The notes beneath the pieces are model-generated. The model searched no databases and was not told the origin of the DNA. It saw only the letters and a program-made list of their open reading frames with translations. A stretch of 46,945 nt of DNA from Bryobacterales bacterium. GTDB taxonomy: Bacteria; Acidobacteriota; Terriglobia; Bryobacterales; Bryobacteraceae. Position 1 is the first letter of the stretch. Each line of letters starts with the position of its first letter. Below are positions 31,660 through 39,273 of this stretch, piece by piece. The stretch covers positions 1 to 46,945 of the forward strand of contig PNAJ01000038.1 of NCBI GenBank assembly GCA_003170295.1, read 5' to 3'. The position numbers and the translations under genes were made by a program.

Positions 31660-32235
31660 ATGAAACTCGGATTGATCGCATTGGTCGTAATCGGGCTGCT
31701 GGTAGTCGTCGGCCTGGTGCTGGGTGGCAGTCTGCTAGGCGACCGCAATGAGCTAGTGCAGGAGCGCGAGTCGATTAAGGGCGCGTGGAGCCAGGTGGAT
31801 GTCGTATTGCAGCGGCGCGCGGATTTGATTCCCAACCTGGTCGAAACCGTCAAAGGCTTCGCCAAGCATGAGGAAACGGCCATCGATTCGGTCACCAGCG
31901 CGCGCGCGGCCTTGGGTGGCGCGCAAACGCCGAAGGAAAAGATCGCAGCCAACGGCCAACTCGATTCGGCCTTGTCGCGATTGCTAGTCGTCGTCGAGAA
32001 TTATCCCAATCTGAAAGCCAACGAGAATTTCATGCGCCTTCAGGACGAGCTATCGGGCACCGAAAACCGCATCGCAGTCGAGCGCCGCAAGTACAACGAG
32101 ACGGTGCAAAAGTACAATACCGATATCGAGCTGTTCCCCAAGAACATTGCCGCGTCAATCTGGGGATTCAAACGGGAAGACGCCTATTTCCAAGCCGACG
32201 CAGCCTCCAAGCAAGCCCCCAAGGTCAAATTCTAG
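31660..32235 (+). CDS. lemA: LemA family protein
   Basis: A 191-residue membrane-anchored helical protein of typical size. There is one N-terminal transmembrane helix (MKLGLIALVVIGLLVVVGLVL). The diagnostic segment WSQVDVVLQRRADLIPNLVETVKG is at residues 43-66, and ENYPNLKANENFMRLQDELSGTENRI at 113-138 is the second conserved block. A good Shine-Dalgarno (AGGAG) lies seven bases before ATG 31660. LemA is widespread with TPM-domain proteins; its function is uncertain, with links to membrane stress or protease regulation. Here the pair is separated by the nucleotidyltransferase-like gene. Confidence 0.95.
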   Translation: MKLGLIALVVIGLLVVVGLVLGGSLLGDRNELVQERESIKGAWSQVDVVLQRRADLIPNLVETVKGFAKHEETAIDSVTSARAALGGAQTPKEKIAANGQLDSALSRLLVVVENYPNLKANENFMRLQDELSGTENRIAVERRKYNETVQKYNTDIELFPKNIAASIWGFKREDAYFQADAASKQAPKVKF

Positions 32236-32255
32236 TGGCTGCTTGTTTTCCAACT

Positions 32256-32300
32256 CTTGTGGGGCCGCCAATCTTGGCGGCAGCCGCCCTTTCAGGTGGC
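32256..32300. repeat. 45-bp double-hairpin repeat, copy 2
   Basis: Same layout as copy 1 at 25232: leader GTGGGGC (32259-32265), hairpin CCGCCAA-TC-TTGGCGG, then AGCCGCC-CTTTCA-GGTGGCT. It differs from copy 1 at three of 45 positions. One change (T to C) is in the loop; the other two alter the second hairpin. It starts 21 bases after the lemA stop. Confidence 0.85.
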
Positions 32301-32417
32301 TCTTCGACGGCTATCGTGGCTCAGCCTTTTTCAAATCCCGAGAGGCGTGTGGCGCGCGCCCCCAGGCGTGCCGCGTCGACATTCGTGTCGCCGCTCTTCC
32401 GCCCCATCCGCAACATC

Positions 32418-32521
32418 GCGAAAAATGGGGACAGACTTCTCTGTCCCAGGCGCCACGATCTGCGAAAAAAAATCCAAATCCCCGACGCCAGTGGACAGAG
32501 CTGTCTGTCCCCTTTTTTCGC
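32418..32521. repeat. 104-bp element with terminal inverted repeats
   Basis: The left end, GCGAAAAATGGGGACAGA (32418-32435), and the right end, TCTGTCCCCTTTTTTCGC (32504-32521), are inverted copies matching at 17 of 18 positions. Internal arms make two hairpins: GGGACAGA-CTTC-TCTGTCCC (32428-32447) and GGACAGA-GCTG-TCTGTCC (32493-32510). The second is followed by CC and six T residues (32513-32518), like an intrinsic terminator for lemA. The structure suggests a MITE- or BIME-like element. No target-site duplication is clear. Confidence 0.8.
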
Positions 32522-32564
32522 CCCGGCCACAATTCCGGCGTCCGTCGCTTCCCTTAACTAACCA

Positions 32565-34010
32565 ATGCCCTCTCCGACATTCCAAAATTACATCGACGGC
32601 CAATGGGTGGCCGGCAAGACATTCGAGAACATCAACCCAGCCGACACTTCCGACCTCGTCGGCGAATTCGTATCCGGTACAGCCGCTGATATGGCCGACG
32701 CAGTCGAGGCCGCCTCCCGAGCCTTCCCCGCCTGGAGCGCCATGCCCGCCCCCGCGCGAGGAGCGCTGCTCTATCGCGTCGCCGACGGTTTAGAACGCAA
32801 GTTCGACCAGCTAGGCGAAGAGATGACGCGCGAGGAAGGCAAAACTCTTCCCGAAGCCAAAGGCGAAGTGCGCCGCGCGATTAACATTTTTCGCTATTTT
32901 GCCGGAGAAGGCTCGCGCATGCCGGGCCCCGTCGTTGCATCCGAGCGCGATCGCGTCCACATGTGGGCCCAACGCAAGCCGGTAGGCGTCGTGGGATTAA
33001 TCACACCCTGGAATTTCCCCATCGCGATTCCCGCGTGGAAAATGGCTCCCGCCCTCATCTGCGGCAACACCATTGTCGTCAAGCCAGCCTCGGTATCGCC
33101 TCTTTGCGCCTGGCGCATTGTCGAAGCGTGCCGCGAAGCGGGCATTCCCAAAGGCGTCGTGAATTTTGTCGCCGGATCGGGCGCAACATTGGGCAAAGCC
33201 CTCATCGAAGCTCCCGCATTGCGCGCCGTGTCGTTTACGGGATCGTGCGGAGTTGGAGAATGGCTGCACGCCGAAGCATCCAAGCGCCGCCTGCGCATTC
33301 AGCTCGAAATGGGCGGCAAGAATCCGACCATCGTGCTCGCCGACGCTAATTTCGAACAAGCCGTAGAGAACACCGTCAACGCGGCGTTCTTCTCCACCGG
33401 CCAGAAATGCACGGCCACCAGCCGCGTCATCGTGGAAGGTGCAATCTACGATCGCTTCCTCAAAGCCCTGGTTGCGCGTACGAAAAAACTAAAAGTAGGC
33501 AACGGCCTGGAAGCAGGCATCGATATCGGTCCCGCCGTCGACCAATCGCAACTCGAAACGAATCTTCGCTACATCGAAATCGGACGCAAAGAAGCAGGCG
33601 AGCCGTCCTGCGGCGGCCACCGGCTAACCGGCGGCGATTACGACAAAGGTTTTTTTGTCGCGCCGACCATCTTCGCAAACGTGACCGAGAAAATGACCAT
33701 CGCGCGGGAAGAAATTTTCGGACCCGTGCTCTCCGTGATGCGTGCCCGCGATTTCGAAGACGCCATGCGGATCGCCAACGAAATTCCCTTCGGCCTCTCG
33801 TCGTCGATTCAAACGTCGAACATTTCCCGAGTCTTCGAATTCGTCGAGCAGGCCGAAGCCGGCCTGCTGACCGTAAACCTCCCCAGCGCGGGTGTCGAAT
33901 ATCAACTCCCCTTCGGCGGCTCGAAGGATTCCAGCTTCGGCCCAAAAGAACAAGGTCCCGCCGCAATGGAATTTTACAGCGACTGGAAAACGATTTACCT
34001 AAAATATTAG
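32565..34010 (+). CDS. Aldehyde dehydrogenase, probably alpha-ketoglutaric semialdehyde type
   Basis: A 481-residue NAD(P)-dependent aldehyde dehydrogenase of normal length. The catalytic Cys282 is in GQKCTATS, the general base Glu248 in LEMGGKNP, and Asn150 in TPWNFPIAIP. EIFGPVLSV and PFGGSKDSSFG are further family motifs. Several relatives oxidise 2,5-dioxopentanoate (alpha-ketoglutaric semialdehyde) to 2-oxoglutarate. That assignment is supported mainly by the FAH-family gene 40 bases downstream, which could make this aldehyde. Other aldehydes such as succinate semialdehyde remain possible. Confidence 0.92.
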   Translation: MPSPTFQNYIDGQWVAGKTFENINPADTSDLVGEFVSGTAADMADAVEAASRAFPAWSAMPAPARGALLYRVADGLERKFDQLGEEMTREEGKTLPEAKGEVRRAINIFRYFAGEGSRMPGPVVASERDRVHMWAQRKPVGVVGLITPWNFPIAIPAWKMAPALICGNTIVVKPASVSPLCAWRIVEACREAGIPKGVVNFVAGSGATLGKALIEAPALRAVSFTGSCGVGEWLHAEASKRRLRIQLEMGGKNPTIVLADANFEQAVENTVNAAFFSTGQKCTATSRVIVEGAIYDRFLKALVARTKKLKVGNGLEAGIDIGPAVDQSQLETNLRYIEIGRKEAGEPSCGGHRLTGGDYDKGFFVAPTIFANVTEKMTIAREEIFGPVLSVMRARDFEDAMRIANEIPFGLSSSIQTSNISRVFEFVEQAEAGLLTVNLPSAGVEYQLPFGGSKDSSFGPKEQGPAAMEFYSDWKTIYLKY

Positions 34011-34012
34011 GA

Positions 34013-34036
34013 GCGCACAGCGAATGCGTTGTGCGC
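34013..34036. repeat. Hairpin between the aldehyde dehydrogenase and FAH genes
   Basis: GCGCACA (34013-34019) and TGTGCGC (34030-34036) form a perfect 7-bp stem with a ten-base loop, starting two bases after the dehydrogenase stop codon. No T-run follows, so it is not an obvious terminator. It may stabilise or set the processing point of the two-gene message. Confidence 0.55.
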
Positions 34037-34050
34037 GATTCAAGAAATAG

Positions 34051-34893
34051 ATGCACTTAGGACAAATTAAATGGAACGGCGCCACCACTGCCGCGATTTT
34101 CAATGGAGCCGCGGCGCGCCCGATTCCCGATTACACGCTGCTCGATCTGATTGGCCGCGCCGAAAAAGAAAACGAGTCTCTTCCTGAACTGGCCGCAAGA
34201 CTCGCCACGCGCCAGTCTGTCTTAGCAGAGCCGTTAATTCCCCTGCAGCCCCGCGAAGTATGGGGTTGCGGATGCACCTACGAAACCAGCGCCTCCTTTC
34301 GCGACGCCGAGCACGGCAGCCGCGAAGGATTTTATGCGCACGTGTATAAAAGCGCGCGCCCCGAAATTTTCTTCAAAGGCACTTCTCGTGTTTGCGTGGG
34401 GCCCGGCCAGCCCATTGGAATCCGCGCCGATTCGAAATTCACCGCCCCGGAACCCGAATTGGCGCTGGTGCTGGGCGCGCGCGGAAAAATTCTCGGCTAC
34501 ACGCTGGCCAACGATGTTTCGGCGTGGGATATCGAACGCGAAAATCCACTTTATCTGCCGCAATCGAAAACATACAGCGCCTGTTGCGCGCTCGGTCCAG
34601 TGGTCGTGACGGTCGATGAAATCGTAGATGCGCGGGCGCTAAATATGACGTGCGCCATCCGCCGCGGCGACGCCGAGATTTTCGCCGGTGCAACTCCTAT
34701 CTCACGGCTGGGGCGGAGTTTCGAGACGCTGGTCGAGTATTTATTGCGCTCCAACCCGGTGCCCGCCGGATCGGTGGTTTTAACCGGAACGGGAATCATC
34801 GTCAAAGAAGATGCAGCGCTCGCCGCGGGCGATATTGTGACGATTAGAATCGCCGAAATCGGCGAATTATCGAACCCCGCCGCAATTGTGTAA
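34051..34893 (+). CDS. FAH-superfamily enzyme, probable 2-keto-3-deoxy-sugar-acid dehydratase
   Basis: A 280-residue protein of the fumarylacetoacetate hydrolase fold. The metal ligands are Glu134 and Glu136 in APEPELALV and Asp155 in LANDVSAWDIE; Lys173 in PQSKTY is a conserved active-site residue. Its closest kinds are 2-dehydro-3-deoxy-D-arabinonate or -xylonate dehydratases (AraD1/XylX type), which yield alpha-ketoglutaric semialdehyde. The upstream aldehyde dehydrogenase would oxidise that product to 2-oxoglutarate, so the two genes could form the last steps of a Weimberg-type pentose pathway. Upstream enzymes of the pathway are not in the window. Another FAH-type hydrolysis or decarboxylation is possible. 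Confidence 0.8.
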   Translation: MHLGQIKWNGATTAAIFNGAAARPIPDYTLLDLIGRAEKENESLPELAARLATRQSVLAEPLIPLQPREVWGCGCTYETSASFRDAEHGSREGFYAHVYKSARPEIFFKGTSRVCVGPGQPIGIRADSKFTAPEPELALVLGARGKILGYTLANDVSAWDIERENPLYLPQSKTYSACCALGPVVVTVDEIVDARALNMTCAIRRGDAEIFAGATPISRLGRSFETLVEYLLRSNPVPAGSVVLTGTGIIVKEDAALAAGDIVTIRIAEIGELSNPAAIV

Positions 34894-34904
34894 ATTTATG
34901 GTCG

Positions 34905-34954
34905 TTTAAGGCCTCATCAAGGCCTGTTCTGGACGCATTTAAGGTCATTTAAGG
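34905..34954. repeat. Short TTTAAGG direct repeats near the recX end
   Basis: TTTAAGG occurs at 34905-34911, 34938-34944 and 34948-34954, and AAGGCCT occurs twice (34908-34914, 34919-34925) five bases apart. They lie in the gap between the convergent FAH and recX genes, reaching the recX stop codon. The two AAGGCCT copies could pair with each other because each is self-complementary at its core. The role is unknown. Confidence 0.5.
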
Positions 34955-35473
34955 CTCGTTATCCGCCTCTTCTAGCAGCTCCGCTTGCGCCGCGTAGCGT
35001 TTTAGCACCCGTACCGAGTTTGAGGTGCTGAATCCCGATGTTCGCAATTTTCGATACGCCGAGGCGAGATGTTTTTCCTCTTTGAGAAGCGCAGCGAGAT
35101 CTTTGCCTCGATATTTGCGCGCGAGAAACTGTTCGATCATCGCGATTTCATCGGCGCCCTGATAAGCCTTCTCCGCAGCCTTACGCGCGACCTCAGGTGC
35201 CACGCGCCGGGCGAGAAGATCGCGCAGCACGCGCGTCTTCCCTAACCCTCCGTCGTCGCGGCGCCAACTGGCGTAGGACTCGGCGAAACGCTGGTCGTTC
35301 AAATAGCCCGACTCTTTTAGTCGCGCCAGCACCTCGTCGACATCGGTTGCTTCCGCGGCGCGACGCTTGAGCTTTTCGCGCAATTCGGAAATCGTGAGCG
35401 CCCGCGCGGAAAGCGCCCGCGCCGCGTACGCCATCAGGCCGTTTTGGTCGAGCCGTTTCGGAGTTCGCACCAT
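34949..35473 (-). CDS. recX: Regulatory protein RecX
   Basis: A 174-residue all-helical protein of normal size. LSARALTISELREKLKRRA (21-39), VLARLKESGYLNDQRFAESYA (48-68) and LGKTRVLRDLLARRVAPEV (76-94) are the conserved first two three-helix repeats of RecX. The last repeat is at about 107-155. RecX binds and limits RecA filaments in recombination. recA itself is not in the window. The gene is monocistronic, divergent from the YtxH gene across 41 bases. Confidence 0.93.
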   Translation of the reverse strand: MVRTPKRLDQNGLMAYAARALSARALTISELREKLKRRAAEATDVDEVLARLKESGYLNDQRFAESYASWRRDDGGLGKTRVLRDLLARRVAPEVARKAAEKAYQGADEIAMIEQFLARKYRGKDLAALLKEEKHLASAYRKLRTSGFSTSNSVRVLKRYAAQAELLEEADNEP

Positions 35474-35514
35474 TTGGTATGCTGTGATTGATTATAGGAA
35501 AGGAGTGACGCAAC

Positions 35515-35805
35515 ATGGAGGAAGATAGCAAGCTGTCTTATTTTTTCCTGGGCCTCGGCCTGGGAGTTGCAGCTGGCGTGCTGTTCGCGCCGAAGTCTGG
35601 ATCCGAGACGCGCGAGTTCCTTCGCAGTAAAGCGGAGGAGAGCGGCGACTACGTGAAGCAGCAGGCCGGCAATCTGAAGGAAAGCGCGACCGACGTGTTG
35701 GAGCGCAGCAAGCAGAAGATACAGAAGCACAAGGAGAACCTGGCCTCCGCCGTTGAGGCCGGCAAGCAAGCCTACCGGGAGGCAACCACCACTCCGGGAG
35801 ATTAA
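35515..35805 (+). CDS. YtxH-domain small membrane protein
   Basis: A 96-residue protein with AAAGGAG eight bases before the ATG. One transmembrane stretch (SYFFLGLGLGVAAGVLFAP, residues 8-26) is followed by KSGSETREFL, the YtxH signature, and a long amphipathic, coiled-coil-like tail. YtxH proteins are general-stress proteins in Bacillus and are found in many bacteria. It is followed after 53 bases by the other membrane-anchored helical protein. Confidence 0.87.
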   Translation: MEEDSKLSYFFLGLGLGVAAGVLFAPKSGSETREFLRSKAEESGDYVKQQAGNLKESATDVLERSKQKIQKHKENLASAVEAGKQAYREATTTPGD

Positions 35806-35858
35806 CTCTGGATCGGCGCGGCGCGCGGGAACCGGTGCCGCGCGCCGCCAACTACAAA

Positions 35859-36389
35859 ATGGACAATCAACACGCACTGCTCATTATCATGGCGGTCTTC
35901 GTCGCCATTGCCGCGATCGCGCTCTTGATTCAAGCGGGGATGCTAATCGGCATCTACAAATCCGCGCGAACCACGGAAGAGTATGTGAAGCGCGTCATTC
36001 CCAAGGTAGAATCGATCCTGCCGAAAATGGAGGTGCTGGTCGAAAGCTCCACCGCGACCATCGATATGAGCCGCAAGCAAATTCATGAGATCACGGTGAA
36101 GGCCAGCGATATTCTCGACGTGACGCGGCTGCAGCTCGCGCGCATCGACGGAGTGCTGGAGGACGCCTCCGAGCGGGCGCATAACCAGCTTGCGCACGCA
36201 GAGATGGTGATCGACGAAACGATGTCGCGCGCGCAGGAGACCGTGGCTGTCGTTCAAAGCGGAATCATGACGCCGCTGCGCGAGATTCAAGGCGTGGCGG
36301 CGGGAGTGCGCACGGCGATATTTTATCTATTGCGCGGCGGCCGCCCCAGCCCCGCGCAAGCCACTGCCGACGAAGAGATGTTTATCTAA
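35859..36389 (+). CDS. Membrane-anchored helical protein (DUF948-like)
   Basis: A 176-residue protein starting at ATG 35859 (MDNQHALLI); an upstream GTG at 35835 would add eight basic residues. One transmembrane helix (LLIIMAVFVAIAAIALLIQAGM split across residues 7-28) is followed by a long coiled-coil-like region, EEYVKRVIPKVESILPKMEV and TIDMSRKQIHEITVKASDIL, of the kind seen in DUF948 and YtxH partners. A second hydrophobic patch is near GVRTAIFYLL. It probably forms an operon with the YtxH gene. The function is unknown. Confidence 0.75.
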   Translation: MDNQHALLIIMAVFVAIAAIALLIQAGMLIGIYKSARTTEEYVKRVIPKVESILPKMEVLVESSTATIDMSRKQIHEITVKASDILDVTRLQLARIDGVLEDASERAHNQLAHAEMVIDETMSRAQETVAVVQSGIMTPLREIQGVAAGVRTAIFYLLRGGRPSPAQATADEEMFI

Positions 36390-36456
36390 AAAGAGCTCCA
36401 CCGCCGCCACGGATCCGCGGTATACTCCACGCTAAGTATTTTGCGGACTCTTCCTA

Positions 36457-37506
36457 GTGGCTTCCCCTGAGTGCCAACCGAGTCTTGATTCGAATACGCT
36501 TAAGATTCCAGTGAGTCCGAACGTTATTCCGGAGAGTACCGCTACTCGACTTCGCATCGCACTGTCCGGCTTGCGAAAAGAGGAGGACCTCCTTTTTTCA
36601 AAATTACTTCCAGAGCGCCTCAATGCGGTGATTGTACAGGACCGCACCTACAACGTTCTGTTCGTGGATGCGCGGAACCCCGAGACGGAGCGCATGCTGC
36701 GGGAACGGGTCAAAGAAGCGGTGATTGTGATGACTTGCGACCCGGACGAGACGGAGGTGCGCGGCGCCATTGCGCTCCGGCGGCCGTTCACCCCGGACGT
36801 GGTTGTCAATGTGTTCCAGGATGTCGCGAGGTCGGTAGCGCGCCTGGAGGCTCTGTTTAGCCAGTCACGGGTGAAACGAGTCGCTCCATCCAGCGGGCAT
36901 CCGAACAAAAATCTGGAAGATTTGGCGGTCGATTACCGGTTCTCCCTGGCGCGACTCCAGAGCTTGACGATTACTATCGAGGAACAGCAGTTCCACCTCG
37001 CCCCACACCAATATTTGTGCAAATCCATCCATTCGCTAGAAGGGCTGCGTGCGCACCGGGGCCAGTCCTTACTGAATATCGAGGTTGTCGACACCAGTGG
37101 AACGGAGGGAGCGTTTCAAAACGCCGAGGGTACTCCGCAGCGGCTCGACCTGCTGCTATGGCAGATTGGGTTCAACGCCGGAGCCGGAAAATTGATCCCG
37201 TGGCTTACCGAAGCGCGCGCCTACCGTTTAATGCGTTGGCCGCCGGTGGTGCGCACGAATAACGATTCGACTCTTGTCCGGCTGGGAACCTTGATGGCGC
37301 GGCGAACGCTGCATCCGTCGGAGTTGGTGCGCGCGACGGGCATTGGGGAAGACGCGATTTCGGACTTCTTGAACGGCTGCTCTCTGGTGGGATGTCTGGA
37401 AGGATTCAAACCGTCCGAAGTTCCGGCGCCTCAGATCGCCAAATCGAGGAACCCCAACCACGCCCCGCTTCTTTCCCGAATCCGAATGAGACTAGGGCTG
37501 ACATAA
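36457..37506 (+). CDS. First gene of the GTPase module; receiver-like plus winged-helix-like protein of unknown function
   Basis: A 349-residue protein. GTG 36457 is the best start seen, though it has no good Shine-Dalgarno. Residues 55-130 (NAVIVQDRTYNVLFVDARNP, EAVIVMTCDPDETEV, ALRRPFTPDVVVNVFQDVA) look like a degenerate receiver-type alpha/beta domain without a clear phospho-acceptor set. Residues 150-245 are unrecognised. The end (275-325, RLGTLMARRTLHPSELVRAT and SDFLNGCSLVGCLEGF) resembles a winged helix. It is one base upstream of the GTPase gene, so the two must be cotranscribed. I do not recognise a family. Confidence 0.7.
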   Translation: MASPECQPSLDSNTLKIPVSPNVIPESTATRLRIALSGLRKEEDLLFSKLLPERLNAVIVQDRTYNVLFVDARNPETERMLRERVKEAVIVMTCDPDETEVRGAIALRRPFTPDVVVNVFQDVARSVARLEALFSQSRVKRVAPSSGHPNKNLEDLAVDYRFSLARLQSLTITIEEQQFHLAPHQYLCKSIHSLEGLRAHRGQSLLNIEVVDTSGTEGAFQNAEGTPQRLDLLLWQIGFNAGAGKLIPWLTEARAYRLMRWPPVVRTNNDSTLVRLGTLMARRTLHPSELVRATGIGEDAISDFLNGCSLVGCLEGFKPSEVPAPQIAKSRNPNHAPLLSRIRMRLGLT

Positions 37507-37507
37507 C

Positions 37508-38077
37508 GTGGACCAGAACATCAATTTGTCGAACACCTCCGAGGAATATAAGATCCTATTCACTGGCCACATGGGGTCGGGGAAGACCACCGCAATCGGG
37601 ACCATTAGCGACATTACTCCGATTCGCACGGAGGCCGTGAACACGACTCCTGGCATTGCGGCCAAATTAATGACAACGGTTGGGTTGGACTATGGAGAGA
37701 TTTCGCTCGACAATGGGGATCGTGTTCGCCTTTACGGTACGCCAGGCCAAAGCCGCTTCGCCGCGCTATGGACCATTCTGGCGAGGGGCTCGTTGGGTGC
37801 GGTGATTCTGCTCAATCACAGCCAGCCGGACGCCAGCAAGAAACTGGACGAGTTTCTGGGGGCATTTGAGGGACTGATCCGTGAGACTGGCGCGGTGATC
37901 GGCGTAACGCACACAGACCTGGCTCCAGAGCTTACATTTGAGCCGTACTATGCGGTATTGGACGAGCGTTCCATGGTGCTGCCAGTGATTCCGATGGATC
38001 CGCGAAAACGGGAAGACGTGCTGGCCGCGATCGATGCGTTGTTCAGCCTGATCGAGGCGAATTGGGTAGAAGTATAA
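37508..38077 (+). CDS. Ras-like small GTPase (COG2229/MglA-like)
   Basis: A 189-residue GTP-binding protein starting at GTG 37508, one base after the upstream stop. The P-loop is GHMGSGKT (20-27). The switch II/G3 motif is YGTPGQSRF (76-84), with a Thr-Pro-Gly-Gln pattern rather than DxxGQ, as in MglA and SRP-receptor-beta-like bacterial GTPases. G4 is THTD (134-137) in place of NKxD. These GTPases usually work with a roadblock/LC7 protein, which is encoded 14 bases downstream. Roles known for relatives include cell polarity and motility (MglA). The role here is unknown. Confidence 0.88.
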   Translation: MDQNINLSNTSEEYKILFTGHMGSGKTTAIGTISDITPIRTEAVNTTPGIAAKLMTTVGLDYGEISLDNGDRVRLYGTPGQSRFAALWTILARGSLGAVILLNHSQPDASKKLDEFLGAFEGLIRETGAVIGVTHTDLAPELTFEPYYAVLDERSMVLPVIPMDPRKREDVLAAIDALFSLIEANWVEV

Positions 38078-38091
38078 AAGGAACGAGCGAA

Positions 38092-38547
38092 ATGAATAGG
38101 ACAACAACTGCTCCCACCGAGCGCCATGAACACCGATCTCATAAAATCAGTGACTCCGGCAAGAAGGCCTGCGAAGCCGTTCTGCAGGAGCTACAGGAAC
38201 ATATTGGGGATCTGGCTTCGGCCGGCGTTGTGGGGCCGGATGGTTTTGAGGTTGCTTGGATTTCCACGCGTCCGATCGCGATTTCTAAGATTTCCGCGCT
38301 GACCAGTACGCTGGTGGCCGTTGGCCAGGCATTCATGGAGGAGGCCGGGATCAAGTCCTTCCGGGATGTGATTCTCGACACCGAGGACGGCTGCGCATTG
38401 CTGTTGAATGTTCCAGTGGGGAATGCGAGCTACGGCTTATTTGTTGTTACCGGAAAGAACACGATGTTGGGGAATATTCTGCTCTGGGGGAGAATCTGCG
38501 CGACGCAGGTTCAGGAAGCGCTCGTCAGCGCGCAGGCGAATAATTGA
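38092..38547 (+). CDS. Roadblock/LC7-domain protein
   Basis: A 151-residue protein starting at ATG 38092, with AAAGGA eleven bases upstream. After a polar N-terminus of 22 residues, the roadblock/LC7 domain runs from about 25 to 145: VLQELQEHIGDLASAGVVGP, GFEVAWISTRP, ISALTSTLVAVGQAF and the beta/helix end YGLFVVTGKNTMLGNILLW. Roadblock proteins act as GTPase-activating or scaffolding partners of Ras-like GTPases (MglB with MglA is the example). It is the third gene of the module and the natural partner of the GTPase at 37508. Confidence 0.88.
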   Translation: MNRTTTAPTERHEHRSHKISDSGKKACEAVLQELQEHIGDLASAGVVGPDGFEVAWISTRPIAISKISALTSTLVAVGQAFMEEAGIKSFRDVILDTEDGCALLLNVPVGNASYGLFVVTGKNTMLGNILLWGRICATQVQEALVSAQANN

Positions 38548-38598
38548 TCCCGAACTCTATCGAGCCAGGCGATCCTCTTAGGGCGTTTCTTAGAGTGC

Positions 38599-39273
38599 TT
38601 AAGCGGTCCTGAGAGTCTTCTCCGCCGCCACTGCCCCGAATCTTCGATCACGACGGTGATATTGTTCGATCGCCTCGGCCAGGTCGTCTTCTGAAAACTC
38701 CGGCCACATGCGGCGGGTGAAAATCATTTCGGCGTAGGCGCACTCCCACAACAGAAAATCGCTCAGGCGCTGCTCGCCGCTGGTGCGGATCAGCAGGTCG
38801 ACATCAGGTCCCAGAGCTTTGGAAAACGCTTCTTCGGTCGAGGGACGATCGCGGCGCACGGCGTCGAGAATCGCTTGCCTGGAAGAGTAATCGATCGCCA
38901 GACGCAAGTGCAGATTCGCTCCGTGCGCGGTTCGGCTCTCGGCGTCTTCAAGGAGGGAGACCAGCGCGGCGGGCAATCGGTCGCGACGGCCGATGGCTTC
39001 GAGTTTCACGCCGTTCTCAATCAAACGATCGGTTTCGCGAACCAGATACTGGCCCAGCAATTTCATCAGCGCGGAAACTTCGCGCTGCGGCCTGCGCCAG
39101 TTGTCGGCCGAGAAGGCGTAGAGCGTCAGCACCGAAACACCCAAGCCCGGAGCCGCTTCCACGGTGCGGCGAACCGCGTCCGCTCCCGTGCGATGGCCCG
39201 CGATGCGCGGCAATCCACGCGCGTTCGCCCAACGGCCGTTGCCGTCCATGATAATCGCGACGTGCAGGCTCAT
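38599..39273 (-). CDS. Isoprenyl (cis-prenyl) transferase, short paralogue
   Basis: A 224-residue UppS-family enzyme. The substrate-binding motif is [12 protein letters not shown] (5-16), then [13 protein letters not shown] (52-64), and [23 protein letters not shown] marks the diphosphate-binding end. All standard catalytic residues are present. It is about 45 residues shorter than the second copy at 41341. Its ATG overlaps the stop of the winged-helix gene by four bases, and the membrane protein gene precedes that. Two UppS enzymes in one genome usually differ in chain length. This copy may serve a special polyprenol, for example for a polysaccharide or another membrane lipid. Confidence 0.93.
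   Translation of the reverse strand: MSLHVAIIMDGNGRWANARGLPRIAGHRTGADAVRRTVEAAPGLGVSVLTLYAFSADNWRRPQREVSALMKLLGQYLVRETDRLIENGVKLEAIGRRDRLPAALVSLLEDAESRTAHGANLHLRLAIDYSSRQAILDAVRRDRPSTEEAFSKALGPDVDLLIRTSGEQRLSDFLLWECAYAEMIFTRRMWPEFSEDDLAEAIEQYHRRDRRFGAVAAEKTLRTA

Larger units (their letters stand above)
32236..32564. other. Gene-free, repeat-rich interval
   Basis: These 329 bases between lemA and the aldehyde dehydrogenase gene hold no convincing gene. Several open frames run through them, but they are translations of palindromic repeats. The interval contains the 45-bp double hairpin (32256-32300), a stretch of plain sequence, and the 104-bp element with terminal inverted repeats (32418-32521), whose last hairpin plus T-run may end lemA transcription. 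Confidence 0.8.

Noticed and set aside
25232..32300. CRISPR array made of the palindromic repeats
   Set aside because: The repeats are not regularly spaced, there are no unique spacers of constant length, and no cas genes are in the window.
32236..32564. Several open frames of about 70-180 codons in the repeat-rich gap
   Set aside because: They are translations of hairpin repeats, and overlap each other in all frames. None has a Shine-Dalgarno sequence or a family motif.
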